Below are positions 24,181 to 36,566 of a stretch of 64,000 nucleotides of DNA, piece by piece (position 1 is the first letter of the stretch; each line of letters opens with the position of its first letter). This DNA is from Ailanthus altissimus (taxonomy: Eukaryota > Streptophyta > Magnoliopsida > Sapindales > Simaroubaceae). The notes below the pieces were generated by a model. That model was not told the DNA's origin, did no database searches, and saw nothing but the letters and a program-made list of their open reading frames with translations. The stretch covers positions 14,993,688 through 15,057,687 of the forward strand of contig OX327691.1 in the NCBI GenBank assembly GCA_946807835.1, written 5' to 3'. Made by a program: the position numbers and the translations under genes.

Positions 24181-25331
24181 GGGTAAAGAATATTTTTATC
24201 TCACGAGTTTGACTTAATTCTCAATTTTATCTCACAAATTTTAAAAAATTTAATTTTGTTCTAATTTTTTAGTGAGATTCCGTTAATTTTAACACTAAAA
24301 AAAGACAAAATAATCACTCTACACAAAACTTTAAAATGGGCTGACACAAAATATTTACGTGTCAACCACTGATTAGTCACTTAAATAATAAAATAAATAA
24401 AAATAAAATAATTAAAAAGAGAGCAGTCATCACCGTTGTCAGTTGCCAACTGGCCATCAGTGAACAATTATAATTATACTCAAAATTAATATTATTGGAC
24501 TTAAAATTTTGTGATCTACGCAATGATATGATTTTTTTTTTGTCAACGGAGTGCTGTAAATATGCCAATAGTGAAAAAATAAAATATTGTGGGAGGCGGC
24601 AGCCACCGCCGTTCGATGGCGAACAGTGGTGGTAGTCGCCAACCACCACGGGCCGGTGGTCGCTCATTGAACGATGGGCCGGTGGCCTGCACCGCCCTGT
24701 CGTTTGATGCGCGACTGGTGGTTGGGGGTGTTAACGGTGATCACCACAGTTCGCCGTCGAAATTGGTGGGGGGGGGGGGGTGCACGCCACCGCCCCGCCG
24801 TTCAACGGTGGTTGCCACCCTCCCTCTATTTTCGATCTATTTTTTGGCCACCTTCTTATTTTTTTTTTTGGATAAAAATGATTCTACCATTGTGTAAATA
24901 TAAAAAAATAGAATTCAATGACATAAATTTTGCTTATTTTCGTTACCGAAATTCGGTAATTGATGATGACCGGCGACGGCAGTCGTCGATTTTGGTGATT
25001 CAATTTTATTTATTTTAATATTTTTTAATTATAAAATAAAATATAAATAAATATTAAATTTTAAACCTATTAAAACGTGTACGTGTTTTTTTATTTTTAA
25101 TAGCCTATTAATGATTAACGCGTGTATATTATATAATGTACTTATATAATTATTTTTAATTAACATAATAACTGAGAGTAAATTTATCAATGTACTATCA
25201 AAATTTTTTTTTAATTAAATTTAATAAAATTTTATTAACAAATTAGGATAAAATTAAATTTTTTAAAACTTGTAAGATAAAATTAAAAATTAAATCAAAC
25301 TCATGAAATAAAAATATTTTATTTTTTTTAA
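24181..25331. mobile_element. Long-TIR element with a GC-rich core
   Basis: The first about 115 bp (TTTTTATCTCACGAGTTTGA and onward) reappear inverted in the last about 115 bp (plus-strand TCAAACTCATGAAATAAAAA near 25295-25315). The flank is ATTA on both sides (24177-24180 and 25332-25335), and unit 2 of the array has an uninterrupted match, which proves insertion. The middle (24590-24830) is GC-rich and full of GGTGG/CCACC steps, unlike its surroundings. No transposase. The short target duplication (ATTA, TTA or TA) leaves the superfamily open. Confidence 0.7.
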
Positions 25332-25490
25332 ATTAATTTTTGACAAATTGCAACATAACTTTGTTAACTCACAAACTTCGGCTAATTGAGATAGGAATGC
25401 TTTTAGACCATAGATTTGCGAGATTTTGAATATGACCCTAAAAGAGTCTAGGCTTAAGAATGGTGATGATGGTGCAGTTGTCAAAGAAAA

Positions 25491-26284
25491 TGTCCTAGTG
25501 AACTTTTATTCACCTCCCCTTTGTTTTATTAGGCTATCACTCTCAAATTCAGGTTTTTGGGGACATCCTCTCCGTATTCTTCTTTGCGGGCTAACTCTTT
25601 TCTCCTACTTTAGCCCACCTCGACAAACTCCAATTCCAAACCTGAGCCCCTTGCTCATGAGTCATGCCCCTGAATACCTAATGGCAGATTTATATCACCT
25701 GCTGCAAATCTATCACTCAAATTAAATATAAAAAAATAACAATATATTTTTAAATTTATATTTTTATATTTAATAAATATATATTAATTTAATTTTTTAT
25801 ATTTTAATATATACTACGTTAGTCTTCACAGGTAATTTTTTATTATTAAATAATTAATATTTTATTACTTTTATTCTAATACCTTTAATGTAACACATGA
25901 ATTTTGAAATAAAAAATAAATAAAATAATTTTTATTTTCCTACATTCTAATTTTTAACTTTTTCTTTCCATCCACCCCAATTTTTAAAATTAGATCATTA
26001 ATGTATTAGAAATCATAACTTTTTATTGGATAGAACTAACTATTTAGATCTAGAAATTGCTAAAACTAACAGGATCTGAGCATCCCTTAGGTTGAAACCA
26101 TTGAAGCTATAATCATGACATGAAAGTGGGTAGATTTTGCTATCTAAGCTCTTCGGCAGCTTCTACTTGTCATTTCTCCATCTATACGCTAGACAGTGAT
26201 GTTGAGGATTTTTATTGGCCATTTTGCTCACATGTTATTGCAACAAGTTACCCGAAATTATTATTTAATTTAATAATATTTAAT
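25491..26284. other. Intergenic, nothing recognised
   Basis: Single-copy-looking sequence between the tandem array and the large nested element. The 25500-25720 part is less AT-rich and has a 99-codon open frame of no recognisable family. No repeat boundary seen. Confidence 0.45.
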
Positions 26285-26289
26285 TATTC

Positions 26290-26834
26290 TGTTAACTTAA
26301 AATTTTTGTAAACTTCCGAGTTAACAGATTAAATTTATTTATTTATGAAAATGCTTTTTAAAAATAAAAAAAAGAGTAGGAGAAAGAAAATATAAAACAA
26401 GATATATAGTGATTCAACTAAATTCAAACTTACATTCATTTTATCGAGTTTTAAACTCACTCTAATGCACTATTTATTAAAGTGTTTACAAGAAGGTATC
26501 ATGATTATTAAAAAGAGTAAAAAAAAAAAAATACATTGTATATAAAGAGAAAAGCTTTTGGGTAGAGAGCTAGTCCCTATTTAAAAAAGCCTCCTTTTAT
26601 AGGTATAGTATGTGGATCTTCTTTAGACATGTCAATCCTCTCATAAATTCTATAATTAAAAGAATAATAATTCTTAATTTAAGAAATAATTGCTCATTAA
26701 TAAATTCTTTGATTTTGAGGATAACATTTTTTTAATCTAAGGGATGTATTTATTCTCTATTTTGACTAAACTTCTTAAAAATGAGGGACCTCATTTTTAA
26801 ACTTAGGGCTTGATCCAAAATTTAGGAGAGAACA
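26290..26834 (-). repeat. LTR of the LARD-like element (left copy)
   Basis: Runs TGTTAACTTAAAATTTT to GAGAGAACA. It aligns end to end with 51392-51929; shared stretches include AACAAGATATATAGTG, AGAGCTAGTCCC and GCCTCCTTTTATAG. Left flank TATTC. Confidence 0.8.
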
Positions 26835-29105
26835 AGAGTCCATCAATTTTTAATACTAACTTGTTAATTCTGAAAACTTTTAATCACGTTTGAGTCTTAA
26901 CATTTTTAAACTTTTTGTTTCCGAATTCAATAGCAAGGGCTCGGATCATTGGTAGCTCAGGCTAGTGAAAGTACTTGGGGACATTTTGACGGTAACAACA
27001 GCTCAAGATCTTTAGTTTCCATGGCGGCATAAATAGAACATAGCTCTTGCTCGGGGTCCTCAATCACTTTTGAGTCTTAACAACAACACATGCTTTAGGC
27101 ATAATACCACCTCGGACCCTTGAGGCTTTTGACAAATACCAACTCGAGTATAGAAGGCGGGCCAAAAAGGGATGTTGCCTGTCACGTTCACTCAGACTAA
27201 GTTAGTTTTCATATTGATAGCTATTGGTCTAAAATAAAATAAAAAATTCTGTTTATAAAAAAATAAACGCAGCGGAAATTAGATCGTATTGTTCATAATT
27301 ACATGTATAGGGATAGAAGATTACCTCAATTCCTCGCTATGGCAAATCTTGAATTGACTTACTGCAATCTTTTCTACTATCCTCAATCTTCAAACTCAAC
27401 GCATGTGAGCAAGTAAACATTTCTTAATCTTTAAAATCACTAATACCCAAATCTGAGTGAATAGTAATAACCAAATTCTTTTTTTACATAAGAATAAGTA
27501 AAAAGAATTTTCTGGTTATGGTTATTGTATTTTACTACTTCATACCTCCCATATATATAAACATCTCCCTTGGGTATTTAAAATTAGATTAGGATTAGAA
27601 AATTAGAGTTTGATTAGGATTTGAGCTAGCAGAGTGACTGCAAGACCCATGGAATTTCTAACTTCAACTTAAAAGGCCTAGTTCTTATTATCTCATAATA
27701 CACAAATTTTTCTAAGTTAACCTCAGGCTATTCTACTAAAAGTCAACGACTGTACTCTAGTAACCCATGTTATTAAATAAAAGTCTATTTAATTAAAACT
27801 CCTTTTAATTAAATTAAACTTGGTATTTAAACCAATAACAACTATTGGCAGATCTAAGGCACATGTGGGTGTATGCATATGCAATTGTGTCTATTGCCTA
27901 ACGCAGCGGAAACGTATAAATTTTGTAATAAATACAATATATTAATCACATTAATATATTAATAGGCTAGAGAACTCATCTCAACGTGTAATATTATACG
28001 TGTGTTTCCTCGGAGTTCGCATGGAGACCAACTCGTTTGCAGTTCTAGTCACTAATACGGTGGGCTTGATGAGCTAGAACAGCAGCTCCATTTTCAGTTT
28101 GGGATTAACTCTTAATCCCCAAAATGGCCGGGAGTATGTTTATATTATTTTCTCCAAAAGTATAAAAAATGGAGAGTTTGAAGCAATCCAGCATTGCTTC
28201 AGTTGGAAGCATAAAGAAAAATGAAACAATTTCATTTTTCCCTATTTCCTTTTTCTTTTTCCTTTTCTCTTCTTCTTCTTTTTCTCTTTTTCTCTCAATT
28301 TCTTTCTTTCTCTTGGCCGATTTTTGGCCAAATTCCTTCTCTCCCTCTCTTTTTCATTCTTTTTATATATATATATATAATATAATATAAATTTAATAAA
28401 ATAATATATAATATAAAGAGAGAGATATTTGATTATTTAACAATGAAATAATCAAAATAAAAAATGACCATTTTTCTCCTCATAAATAGTTACCAAGTCT
28501 ACCTTCTAGTGGGTCCCATCAAATTTCACACTTGGGTAAACTCAACTGAGGGTCCACAATACGCTACGTGTCATTATACAATTAGTAAATAATAATTATT
28601 AACTAATTGTTGTATTTAACACTTAAATACAGACACGCATGTATTCCCGTGGTTTTGCTGAATATTGCTGGATTAAACAATTTAATCTGGCACGCTGCCC
28701 TAGTGCACAACGAGTATACTCTATATCGCGGGACTCCCTAGGTCCTACACCTGATTCATCAAATTGAACTATTCTATGAGTCCGTGAGCAATGCCTCACG
28801 TACACGTCACGGATATACAAATCAGTGTGTTGAACTATGCAAGCTGAGGTTACAACGCATACGTATAGTCCTTTCGTCATGGTATCTTGGATGTGCGGGG
28901 ATATAGATTATCACTGTTAAATCCTCAGTGCCCATCTATGTCTTATCTCCAGACTTGTATCTCACTGAACAATATGCGCAAACTCCTTTGCCATATTGTT
29001 CTACCCTGGCAGAACTCTTTCCCGGGATGATTGCTTGTGGCCACAAGACTTTCTGAGATACAGTCTCGAAGCATCTGGATATCAAACTCCATATGGGAGC
29101 TGATG

Positions 29106-31777
29106 TGTCACGCCCCAGACCCAAAATATTTGACACACGACATAACTTACACTCATTCAATAATGTGCACTCATAATTAATATTGCATAAAATTTCAAAC
29201 TTAAATTAACCATAGGAATTCTTAGCAAGTTGCTAGTAAGTTCACCACAAAGTTTTACCCATGACCACACTTGGTGAAACATAAACTAAATACTAAAGTG
29301 TTTATTTAATAGGGATAAATTAAATATCTTAAATCACGTGTCCATAAATGAAACATTCATCGACCTAGCAACTTAGGGAATCCATGGGATAACAGAAGCA
29401 TTGCCAAATTCGCTAAGTACATATATACCTTATTTACCTGAAATCACCATAAACTATAATGAGTATAAAACTCAGTAAGCATACTAGTTTTTCATGTACT
29501 AAAATACAAATACATATATATACACAATGCATATGTATGATATGCCGTGATAAATCAAAATCATAATCTCATCAAATCACATGTCAAGTAAGCGCTTATA
29601 CATTCTTTCAAAATATATAATAGGAATACCATCACTCAACTACTATTTAGTAGGACTTTCATATCACATATCACATAATAAGCCAAATGTCACTCATAGG
29701 TGACATACCGTATGAGAGGAATAACACAAGTGAGGTTTAAATTACACATATATAATGCTCATGCCTGAAGGTAAGAGCCAAACCCTCACCTTGATCATCA
29801 GTGAGTCCTCTCACATGCACCAATACGCCACCACACGAATATAATGACTCACTCTTCTTTTAGGTACCAATAGGATCCTCCCTACATACAGAACATATAA
29901 TATATACCAATCCTGAAGGAAAGGCCACACATAAAGGCTACACAAATCATATAAGGTGCTAAGTAAATAGTGAGTTCAAGCATCCTCAAAACACAAAACG
30001 TATCTCATGGACATTTTTCACTTCAAAAGCTTTCTTTGTTAAACACATTTTATTTTGAAAGCTCACTTTCAAAAACACATATATGTCATGTATGTCCATG
30101 CTTACATTCATAAATACATGTCATTTTGAAAGCTCACTTTCAAAAACACATATATGTCATGTATGTCCATGCTTACATTCATAAACACATCTTTTTCACA
30201 TTTCATATCAAAATATACTTTGGCATAACATAAACATATTTCTAAAAAAATATATAAAATCATACATAGTCAATTACTATGCTTATTGTGATTTCAGTAA
30301 AAGTCTAGTATACTTAGCTCTTAGCACTTTCGGCTATAAGGCTTAAATCTCCTTAACCTATCAATTGAGATTAATCCTTTTATGAGCCTCAACATTCATA
30401 CAAAATACTTTAAATAGCTTAAGAAATTACACATCGTGCACTTATCACATCGAATTGGTTTAATTACTTGGTTTCTCAAAACCTGTCATTCTGACCACTT
30501 ACACTTAACAAAATTTTCATATACATCAAATAATGTCTAATTACTCCAAAATCAGAATATATCATTCTTGACTCAGATATACTTCTTATATATGAATATT
30601 ATATCATAATTCCTACACAATCCATTCCATAAATATCATCGAATCAAAACTACTAACCTGATAGGATCAAGATATTTATTGAACAATATTCAATCTCCTA
30701 ATTTTATAAATTCATGTACTAACTCAAAAATTATAAAACTATCACAGAATTACTCTTAACACATATTGCAATCCATGATAAATATTTTACTTCAAAATCA
30801 CTACCAAAAGTATTTTAAAACTATTTTATTCTATAGCTTTAAAAATCTATTAATCAAATACTGCAATGAGCTGACACTCTTTAGAAAATCATAACAATTT
30901 AACCACATTGATCTAAATTCTTAATTTTGAATATATCATATTAGACATATAAATTTATTATATTACAGAAATGTGTAATTTTTAAAGATCATTCAGCAGA
31001 TCAAAAATTATTTGTCACTATATCATACTGTTAACATAGAAAATTTCTAGAATTTCAGGATCATATTGGTAAATTCACTATAAATTCAATTTCTAGAATT
31101 TTCAATAGATTCAAAGTCTCAAATGATTCTATACATGTCTAGTTTTATATAGTCAAAATTAAAAACCAGAATCGAATCACAACAATTTATAAAATTCCTG
31201 GATCAAGAAACTATCAAGTAGAAATTCTGTAATTCATCATGATTTATCAAGGTATCTACATAGATCATCATCAATTCTCACAATATCTTGCGAAATACAC
31301 ATCAAATCCTCAATTGTACATATTTTTAGAAATCAACACTTAAAGGAATTAACTAATTTAACATCAAGAAACTGAGAAATGGTTATAATATACCTCTTAA
31401 AGTTTAAATTCTAACTTTCTTCTTCTTTTTCTTCTTCTCTTTCTCTCCCCTTTATTTCTCTCTTTTCTCACTCTAAAAGAGGTAGCTCGACCAAAATGAA
31501 TGAATTAGGGTTTCAAATGTGTATTTTTATACTAAGAGGCTAATTTTTAATATTTATGAATTAGCCCTCAAAACTTTTAAAGTATTACAATTTGGTCTCT
31601 AAAATGAATCTAAAGTCTTGCAAATAAACCCAATACTAATAGTATGTCCTTATCCTATACAAACACTACTAATAATAATACATAAATCAAGTATTGCCCA
31701 CATACAAATAAAATATGTATATTTATATATATATATAAATATTTATTTTTACCGGTTGTGGATAAGTGGCTACTACA
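29106..31777 (-). mobile_element. 2.7-kb solo LTR (long-LTR gypsy family), innermost
   Basis: Plus strand TGTCACGCCCC to GGCTACTACA, with TGATG on both sides (29101-29105 and 31778-31782). It matches the LTRs of the element at 36567-40709 over its whole length. The length and the CGTGACA end suit Del/Tekay-type chromovirus LTRs, but no coding sequence is present to confirm this. It sits three levels deep: outer LARD, block A, insertion B. Confidence 0.9.
30052..30190 (+). repeat. Direct duplication of about 69 bp inside the solo LTR
   Basis: Two consecutive copies each start TTTTGAAAGCTCACTTTC and include ATATATGTCATGTATGTCC. The sister LTRs at 37625 and 39065 have only one copy, so the duplication arose in this copy. 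The start of each unit is itself a short palindrome (TTTTGAAAG..CTTTCAAAA). Confidence 0.85.
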
Positions 31778-32553
31778 TGATGGATCCCATATTTGTACGC
31801 ACCAGAATCCATAAGCATCGGACCATACTCAGCGACACCCAACGGTTACACCATGAAAGGTCTATGACATACATGGAACCAAAGTATGGTGGATCACTTA
31901 CAAGCCCACTGTGGCACTCAGGTTAAAGGACCACATTTACTACCCAACTCGAGAGGACCCTTCATTGAAGACTTACATTGAATGTCTATCGGAGGCCCTC
32001 ATGAGTGTGTCCCATATCTAGTCCTAACTGGATACCCATATGTCAATACGAGCTCCAGGCTCACAGTTGACTAAGAACGACCATCTATATCTTATAGGTG
32101 CGACATGTGCTGATCTATATATAAAGGTATCTACCGACAGACCCGCATCGGCAGAAATAGATCAGGGACAATTATTTGAGAATATACTCGCAACTTGCAT
32201 TTCTTGGCACCTGATTGTAACTCTTGCAACTATGCAATTACCAATATATTCCCAAGTCTATATTCCATTACAGACAAGGTTATAACTCATAGATTTATTG
32301 AGTATTATAACCGGCTAACACTTAGCTGTGCTAACATTTAGCAATTATATCTCTCAGCGTGGCTAACCATGAGCCCTTATCTAAACTTCTTTAGATTTGA
32401 TCTGAACTCCTTCAGATCTACAATATCTGCAATGTTACATGCATAATACCATATGAATGGGTATTAGCGATTTAATGATAATGTACTCTTGTATAAATAC
32501 ACAAGTATATATATATTCAGGGATGGCATGTAAGCACTGACCCTAACAATAAC

Positions 32554-33191
32554 CACTTAATTGATCCTTTAATTGATGTCCATAATTAAAGTTAGGTTAT
32601 GAAAAAAATGTCTTGCCTCTTTAATTACTTATTTGCCCCCTAAGTCACTGAATGCTCTAATGATCACTTTTAATATGTCTATATTTGTAAATAAATTTAC
32701 AAATAAATATTATTATTTAATAAATAATTTATTGAATAAACTGTGGCCACAGATTTTAATGATAAAGTACTGCAAACAGCTTAGGTGAACATTAATTATT
32801 AGATTCCATCTTGCAAATATATGTTCCTATGACCTATGAAATTATATGTTCAAACTATCGAGCTTTTGACCGTTTATATGGATCTCACTCCGTGATAACT
32901 CAAAAGATACAATGCATGAATGTAAGTTCATTGCCTGCTTAGGATTAAGATCAATCAAGCTTATTAAAGCTTTTGTGAGTTAAGATCTACAACATTTAGT
33001 TAACCAGATTAAAATTCACAGTAGTTCCGTTCAATGTAACATATACACTAGTTTTTCTACTTAAAGTCTCTACTTCGATGATCAAGGTAAATCATTCACT
33101 ATAAGAAGCAGAAAAACTACAACCTTACATAATGAAATACCCTTTTCATTAATGGTTGTTAATATGATTTAATTTATAAAGAACTTGTGAT
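32554..33191. other. Part of LTR-like block A between insertions B and C
   Basis: Non-coding. Includes TTCGATGATCAAGGTAAATC near 33075, a motif of copia LTRs. I read it as continuous with 27222-27839 and 35463-35623. Confidence 0.5.
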
Positions 33192-33196
33192 CTATA

Positions 33197-35457
33197 TGTT
33201 GGGATTTGTGCTTACGTGCCATCCCTTTTATGTATAAATATTTGCTTTATGTTTATACATTTATGATTTCAATATATCACTAATTATTTTATTTATAAAT
33301 ATAGTAAGATGCTTGTAACGTTTTAGATATTGTATGATCTGAAAGAGTTCAGATCTGATCTAAAGGAGTTTAGATCAGAACTAAGAGTCAGTAAAATCTA
33401 AAGAGTTAGAGCCTTGTTTGAAATGGGACAAAGACCTAAGAATATATTAATAATGACATAGTTGCAATGGGTTGCAAATGGTCCTAGGAAATATTGTTAT
33501 GCAAATATGTTCTTAAATTTAATGTTCCTGATCTACCTTCACTAATGTAGGTCTGTTAGTGAAGATCTTAATATATATATAGATCAGTGTATGTCTATAT
33601 CTGGATAGTCCAGATGGTTAGTCTTAGCAGACCATGAGTTTAGTGGAAACTCGTATAGAGATACAAGTATTTAGTAAGGACTGAATATTGAACAGACTCA
33701 CAAAGATCTCCAATGGACATCCCATAAAGCCGTCAATGAAGGATTTTTTAAGTTGAGTAGTATTCGTGGTCCTTAGACCTGAGTGCCATGGTAGACTTGT
33801 TAGTGATCCACCATACTTTGGTTCCACACATGTTAGATACCTTTCATGGTCTGACCGCTGGGTATGGTCCGATGCTCATGGAGTCCGGTGTGTATAGATA
33901 TGGGATCCATCAACTCAATTGGGTGAGTAAAATATCCTGCAACTCTAAGATTGTATTTCAGAAAATCTTATGGCCATAAGAAGACATCCAAGAATTAATT
34001 TTATTCTTGGGAAAATAATATCGTAAAAGTGTTTACGGATATTATTTATTGAAATACAAATTTAGAGATAAGTTTATGTTTGAGCACATGGAGACTTGAC
34101 GGTGTTGATCTATATCTCCGCTCTTCTAGGATATTTATAATGGAAGGATTGTACGAATATGTTATAACCTCAACTTGTATAGTCTAATGCGCTGTTTTGT
34201 AATATCTGTAACATGTGTGTGGGACATTGTTCACAGACGTGTGAAATAGTTTCATATGACAAATCGGGCATGGACCTAGAGAGTCTCACAATATGAAGTG
34301 TACTCGTTGTGCACTGGGGCAGCGAATTGGATTGAACAATTGATCCAACAATTTCCAACAAAATAAAAAATGTTTCAAGGTTCCTTTTATTATTCACTTG
34401 TCAATAATTGAAGGTAAAATACATTATTGGTTTACAAGAGTTGTTAACCAATAAAAAATTGACAAGTGGCATAATCTTGCTCCATAAATTATTTACCATG
34501 TATTTACCTATTTACCTTGCTTGGTAAATATATATATAGTAAATGTAAATATTCAAAATAGTTTTGAATTATTAATATTTTATATATTAATCAAATTATT
34601 ATTATTAATTGGAATAAGTGGCAAACACCATTTACTAATGGAGAATGCACTTGTTATTAATAATAAGGAATATTGACCACTTAGTAATTCTTAAATGATG
34701 CACTAAGGAAGTGGTAAAACTACTTAACATTGATTAAATGTCATTTACTCTCTAGAAATTGATTCAAATGGTTGAATCAAATTGGTGAGTGAAAAATATG
34801 ATAGATTAATGTTTGTAATGGCAAACATGGTTAAGTGGTGGTGGAGCACTAAGAGAAATCATTCTTTACACTTAAGAAAGAATTGAAAGAGTTCAATTTT
34901 GGTGTAAGAAAGAGTGAATTTCGTTCAAGGAGAAAGAAGAGAGAATTGAGAGCATTTCCTAAGTGTTTTTCTCAAAGTGTTGAGAGAAAATACAAAGGCT
35001 TTCCAAGGTTCAACATAAAGAGTTATAAAGAACAAAAGAAATATCTTAACTCTTATCATCTCTTAGTTGTAATCACTCATATAGACAAATTGTTTTAAGT
35101 GTTAAAACAATCCTTTGCTGGAAATTCAATGCTGCCATTTTAGCTTCACAATCCCACCGAATTTATTTGTGAACTAGAATTGTGCAAGAGAACACTTCAA
35201 GGTGAGCTCAACAAATTGAAGCTTGGAGTTCTTGAAGAATTGTAAAGCTACCTTCATAACCAGGTAGGTTATTTATTTGCTATTCATTTTATATCATGCA
35301 TGAAATATATATGAGATATATATGTACTTGAATGATCATACATGTGATTACATACTTGAATTTGTTACATATTGTATAATATGTATGAATACTTCCGTTG
35401 CGTATGTAATTTTTAAAATTATATACATTTATACACATCACACACCATATCACAACA
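33197..35457 (+). mobile_element. 2.3-kb solo LTR C (TGTTGGG family)
   Basis: Starts TGTTGGGATTTGTGC and ends CATATCACAACA, with CTATA on both sides (33192-33196 and 35458-35462). It carries CTTCCGTTGCGTATG near its 3' end, the copia-LTR motif seen inverted in blocks A and B. Blocks 33600-34000 mirror 31783-32250 (the ACCAAAGTATGGTGGATCAC region) in the opposite orientation, so B and C are related LTR families. No coding sequence. Confidence 0.85.
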
Positions 35458-35623
35458 CTATACAATCTATATTAGCATCATATGCCTAATACATAGATTA
35501 CATACTTTATAAATATGGGCTTATCAATGTATGTTCAATTATATTTATGAATAAATTTTTATTTATTAAATAAAATGTTATTTCACATGCTTTAAGGGTA
35601 TAAATAGCATTATATGTCTAACA

Positions 35624-36561
35624 ATAGCATGATATGATCCCATATCGTGTAAGAGCTTGGTCGAGGCTTGAGATGGTAATGGACTCAACTTGTGGACGTC
35701 TGGTAGCACTGTTGACGATCATTTTGACTCTTTCCTTGCTCAACTTCAATGGCTCGAGTTTTAGTGGTTTTGTTGCTGACATGATTTGGTAACTTCTAAA
35801 AACCGTTCAAGTCAGTTTCCATCTAAAGTTGTAAAGTTGCAACACATTATGGGAGCTCGGGTAGTTTTTTTCTTTTATAGATTGTCATAGATTTCAAAAT
35901 TTATTCAGGTCCATGGTCGGCCGAACTTGGACTTGCAGCATTGTTGGTGGCAGCTTGAGGTTTTGGTGATGGTATGTCATTTTGGTAGAATTTTAGCTTT
36001 AGAACCTGCTAGGTGGATGTTTGGTTGAACTCACGGTACAACATGGCAGTTAAGTCTTGCTGTCAACTGAATTTCAACTTCGGTACATGCTCAGGTCTAT
36101 ATTTGGCTGAGCCTGCAGCATCATTGAAGGAAGTTTAAATTTTGGCTTTTTGGTCTCGACTTAGAAAACTGCTCGTATTAATACATGTCCGAGCTCATGA
36201 AGGACCTTCAGTATGACAGCTCAGGTTCTTGGTGACAATAAATGTGATGAGGCCTGAAGTTGGGTCTCGATCCGGGTCCAATAATTAATTCACCTAGTTC
36301 AATGGTGGTAGCTGTAGCCGCTACTGCTCGGCTGATTGTTGTTGAAGTTCTTCTGCAAGTAAGATGGCGAGCCATGCTACTGGATTAACCAACCAATTTC
36401 TTCTGCATTGATCAGTAGTGACATGTGGCCGGTTGACATGGCTTGAGGGTAATAAATGGTGATTAATGATCATCCATGGTGGCTGTTTTTTTCCTCTCCC
36501 TCGAGCTGCTTTGGGTACTCTTTTGGCATTTTCAGCAGTGTACAGCAAAGGCTAGTCGGCT
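35624..36561 (-). other. Internal piece of the LARD-like element
   Basis: Non-coding and of higher GC than its surroundings. It holds degenerate repeats of about 85-95 bp, each with a TTAGAAxxCTGCTxGG core followed by TTGGxTGAxCTCAxGG, at about 35995, 36075 and 36160. Similar repeats occur in the piece at 47974-48321. The end (36545-36561 continuing at 40715) resembles 50385-50560. Confidence 0.55.
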
Positions 36562-36566
36562 GGTCA

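Larger units (their letters stand above)
19155..25490 (+). repeat. Three-unit tandem array, about 0.8 kb per unit
   Basis: Six landmark blocks recur in the same order three times. The GTACAATCAAATTAATTAAT block is at about 19199, 20974 and 22870. The GAGGTAGTATAAAAA block is at 19365, 21130 and 23756. The GATGATCATTTTCTACACAT block is at about 20390, 21195 and 23825. A GAGATAGGAATGCTT block is at 20800, 22692 and 25390. After subtracting inserted elements the period is about 800-830 bp. Each unit includes four copies of an 82-bp AT-rich sub-repeat. The first unit starts part-way through. I see no coding frame. Confidence 0.8.
27840..32548 (-). mobile_element. LTR-like insertion B inside block A
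   Basis: ATAAC occurs at 27835-27839 and 32549-32553. The minus-strand start is TGTTAGGGTCAGTGC; the far end carries TAACGCAGCGGAAAC, again a copia LTR signature. Without the 2.7-kb solo LTR inside it, it is about 2.0 kb. It is related in sequence to insertion C but opposite in orientation. The 27840 end does not read CA, so this boundary rests on the target duplication alone. Confidence 0.6.
27222..35623 (-). mobile_element. LTR-like block A with two further LTR insertions
   Basis: ATAGC is found on both sides (27217-27221 and 35624-35628). On the minus strand it starts TGTTAGACATATAATG and ends near GACCAATA. Its own sequence is 27222-27839, 32554-33196 and 35463-35623, about 1.4 kb once the inner insertions are removed, and it contains an AACGCAGCGGAAA stretch typical of copia LTR ends. 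No coding domain was found, so a solo LTR is likely. Confidence 0.68.

Noticed and set aside
24589..25018. Two overlapping plus-strand frames rich in Gly, Arg and Pro
   Set aside because: Both are products of a GC-rich, GGTGG-rich core of a TIR element. No start context, intron or domain supports a protein.
27222..27840. Reading 27225-27840 as a complete solo LTR with GCTAT/ACTAT flanks
   Set aside because: The ATAGC pair at 27217-27221 and 35624-35628 is a perfect match and explains the pieces on both sides, so a larger, interrupted LTR is the better reading.
31618..34400. Frames on opposite strands starting MEPKYGGSLTS, as if a conserved small protein existed
   Set aside because: The similarity comes from two related LTRs in opposite orientation. 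The frames diverge right after the shared stretch.
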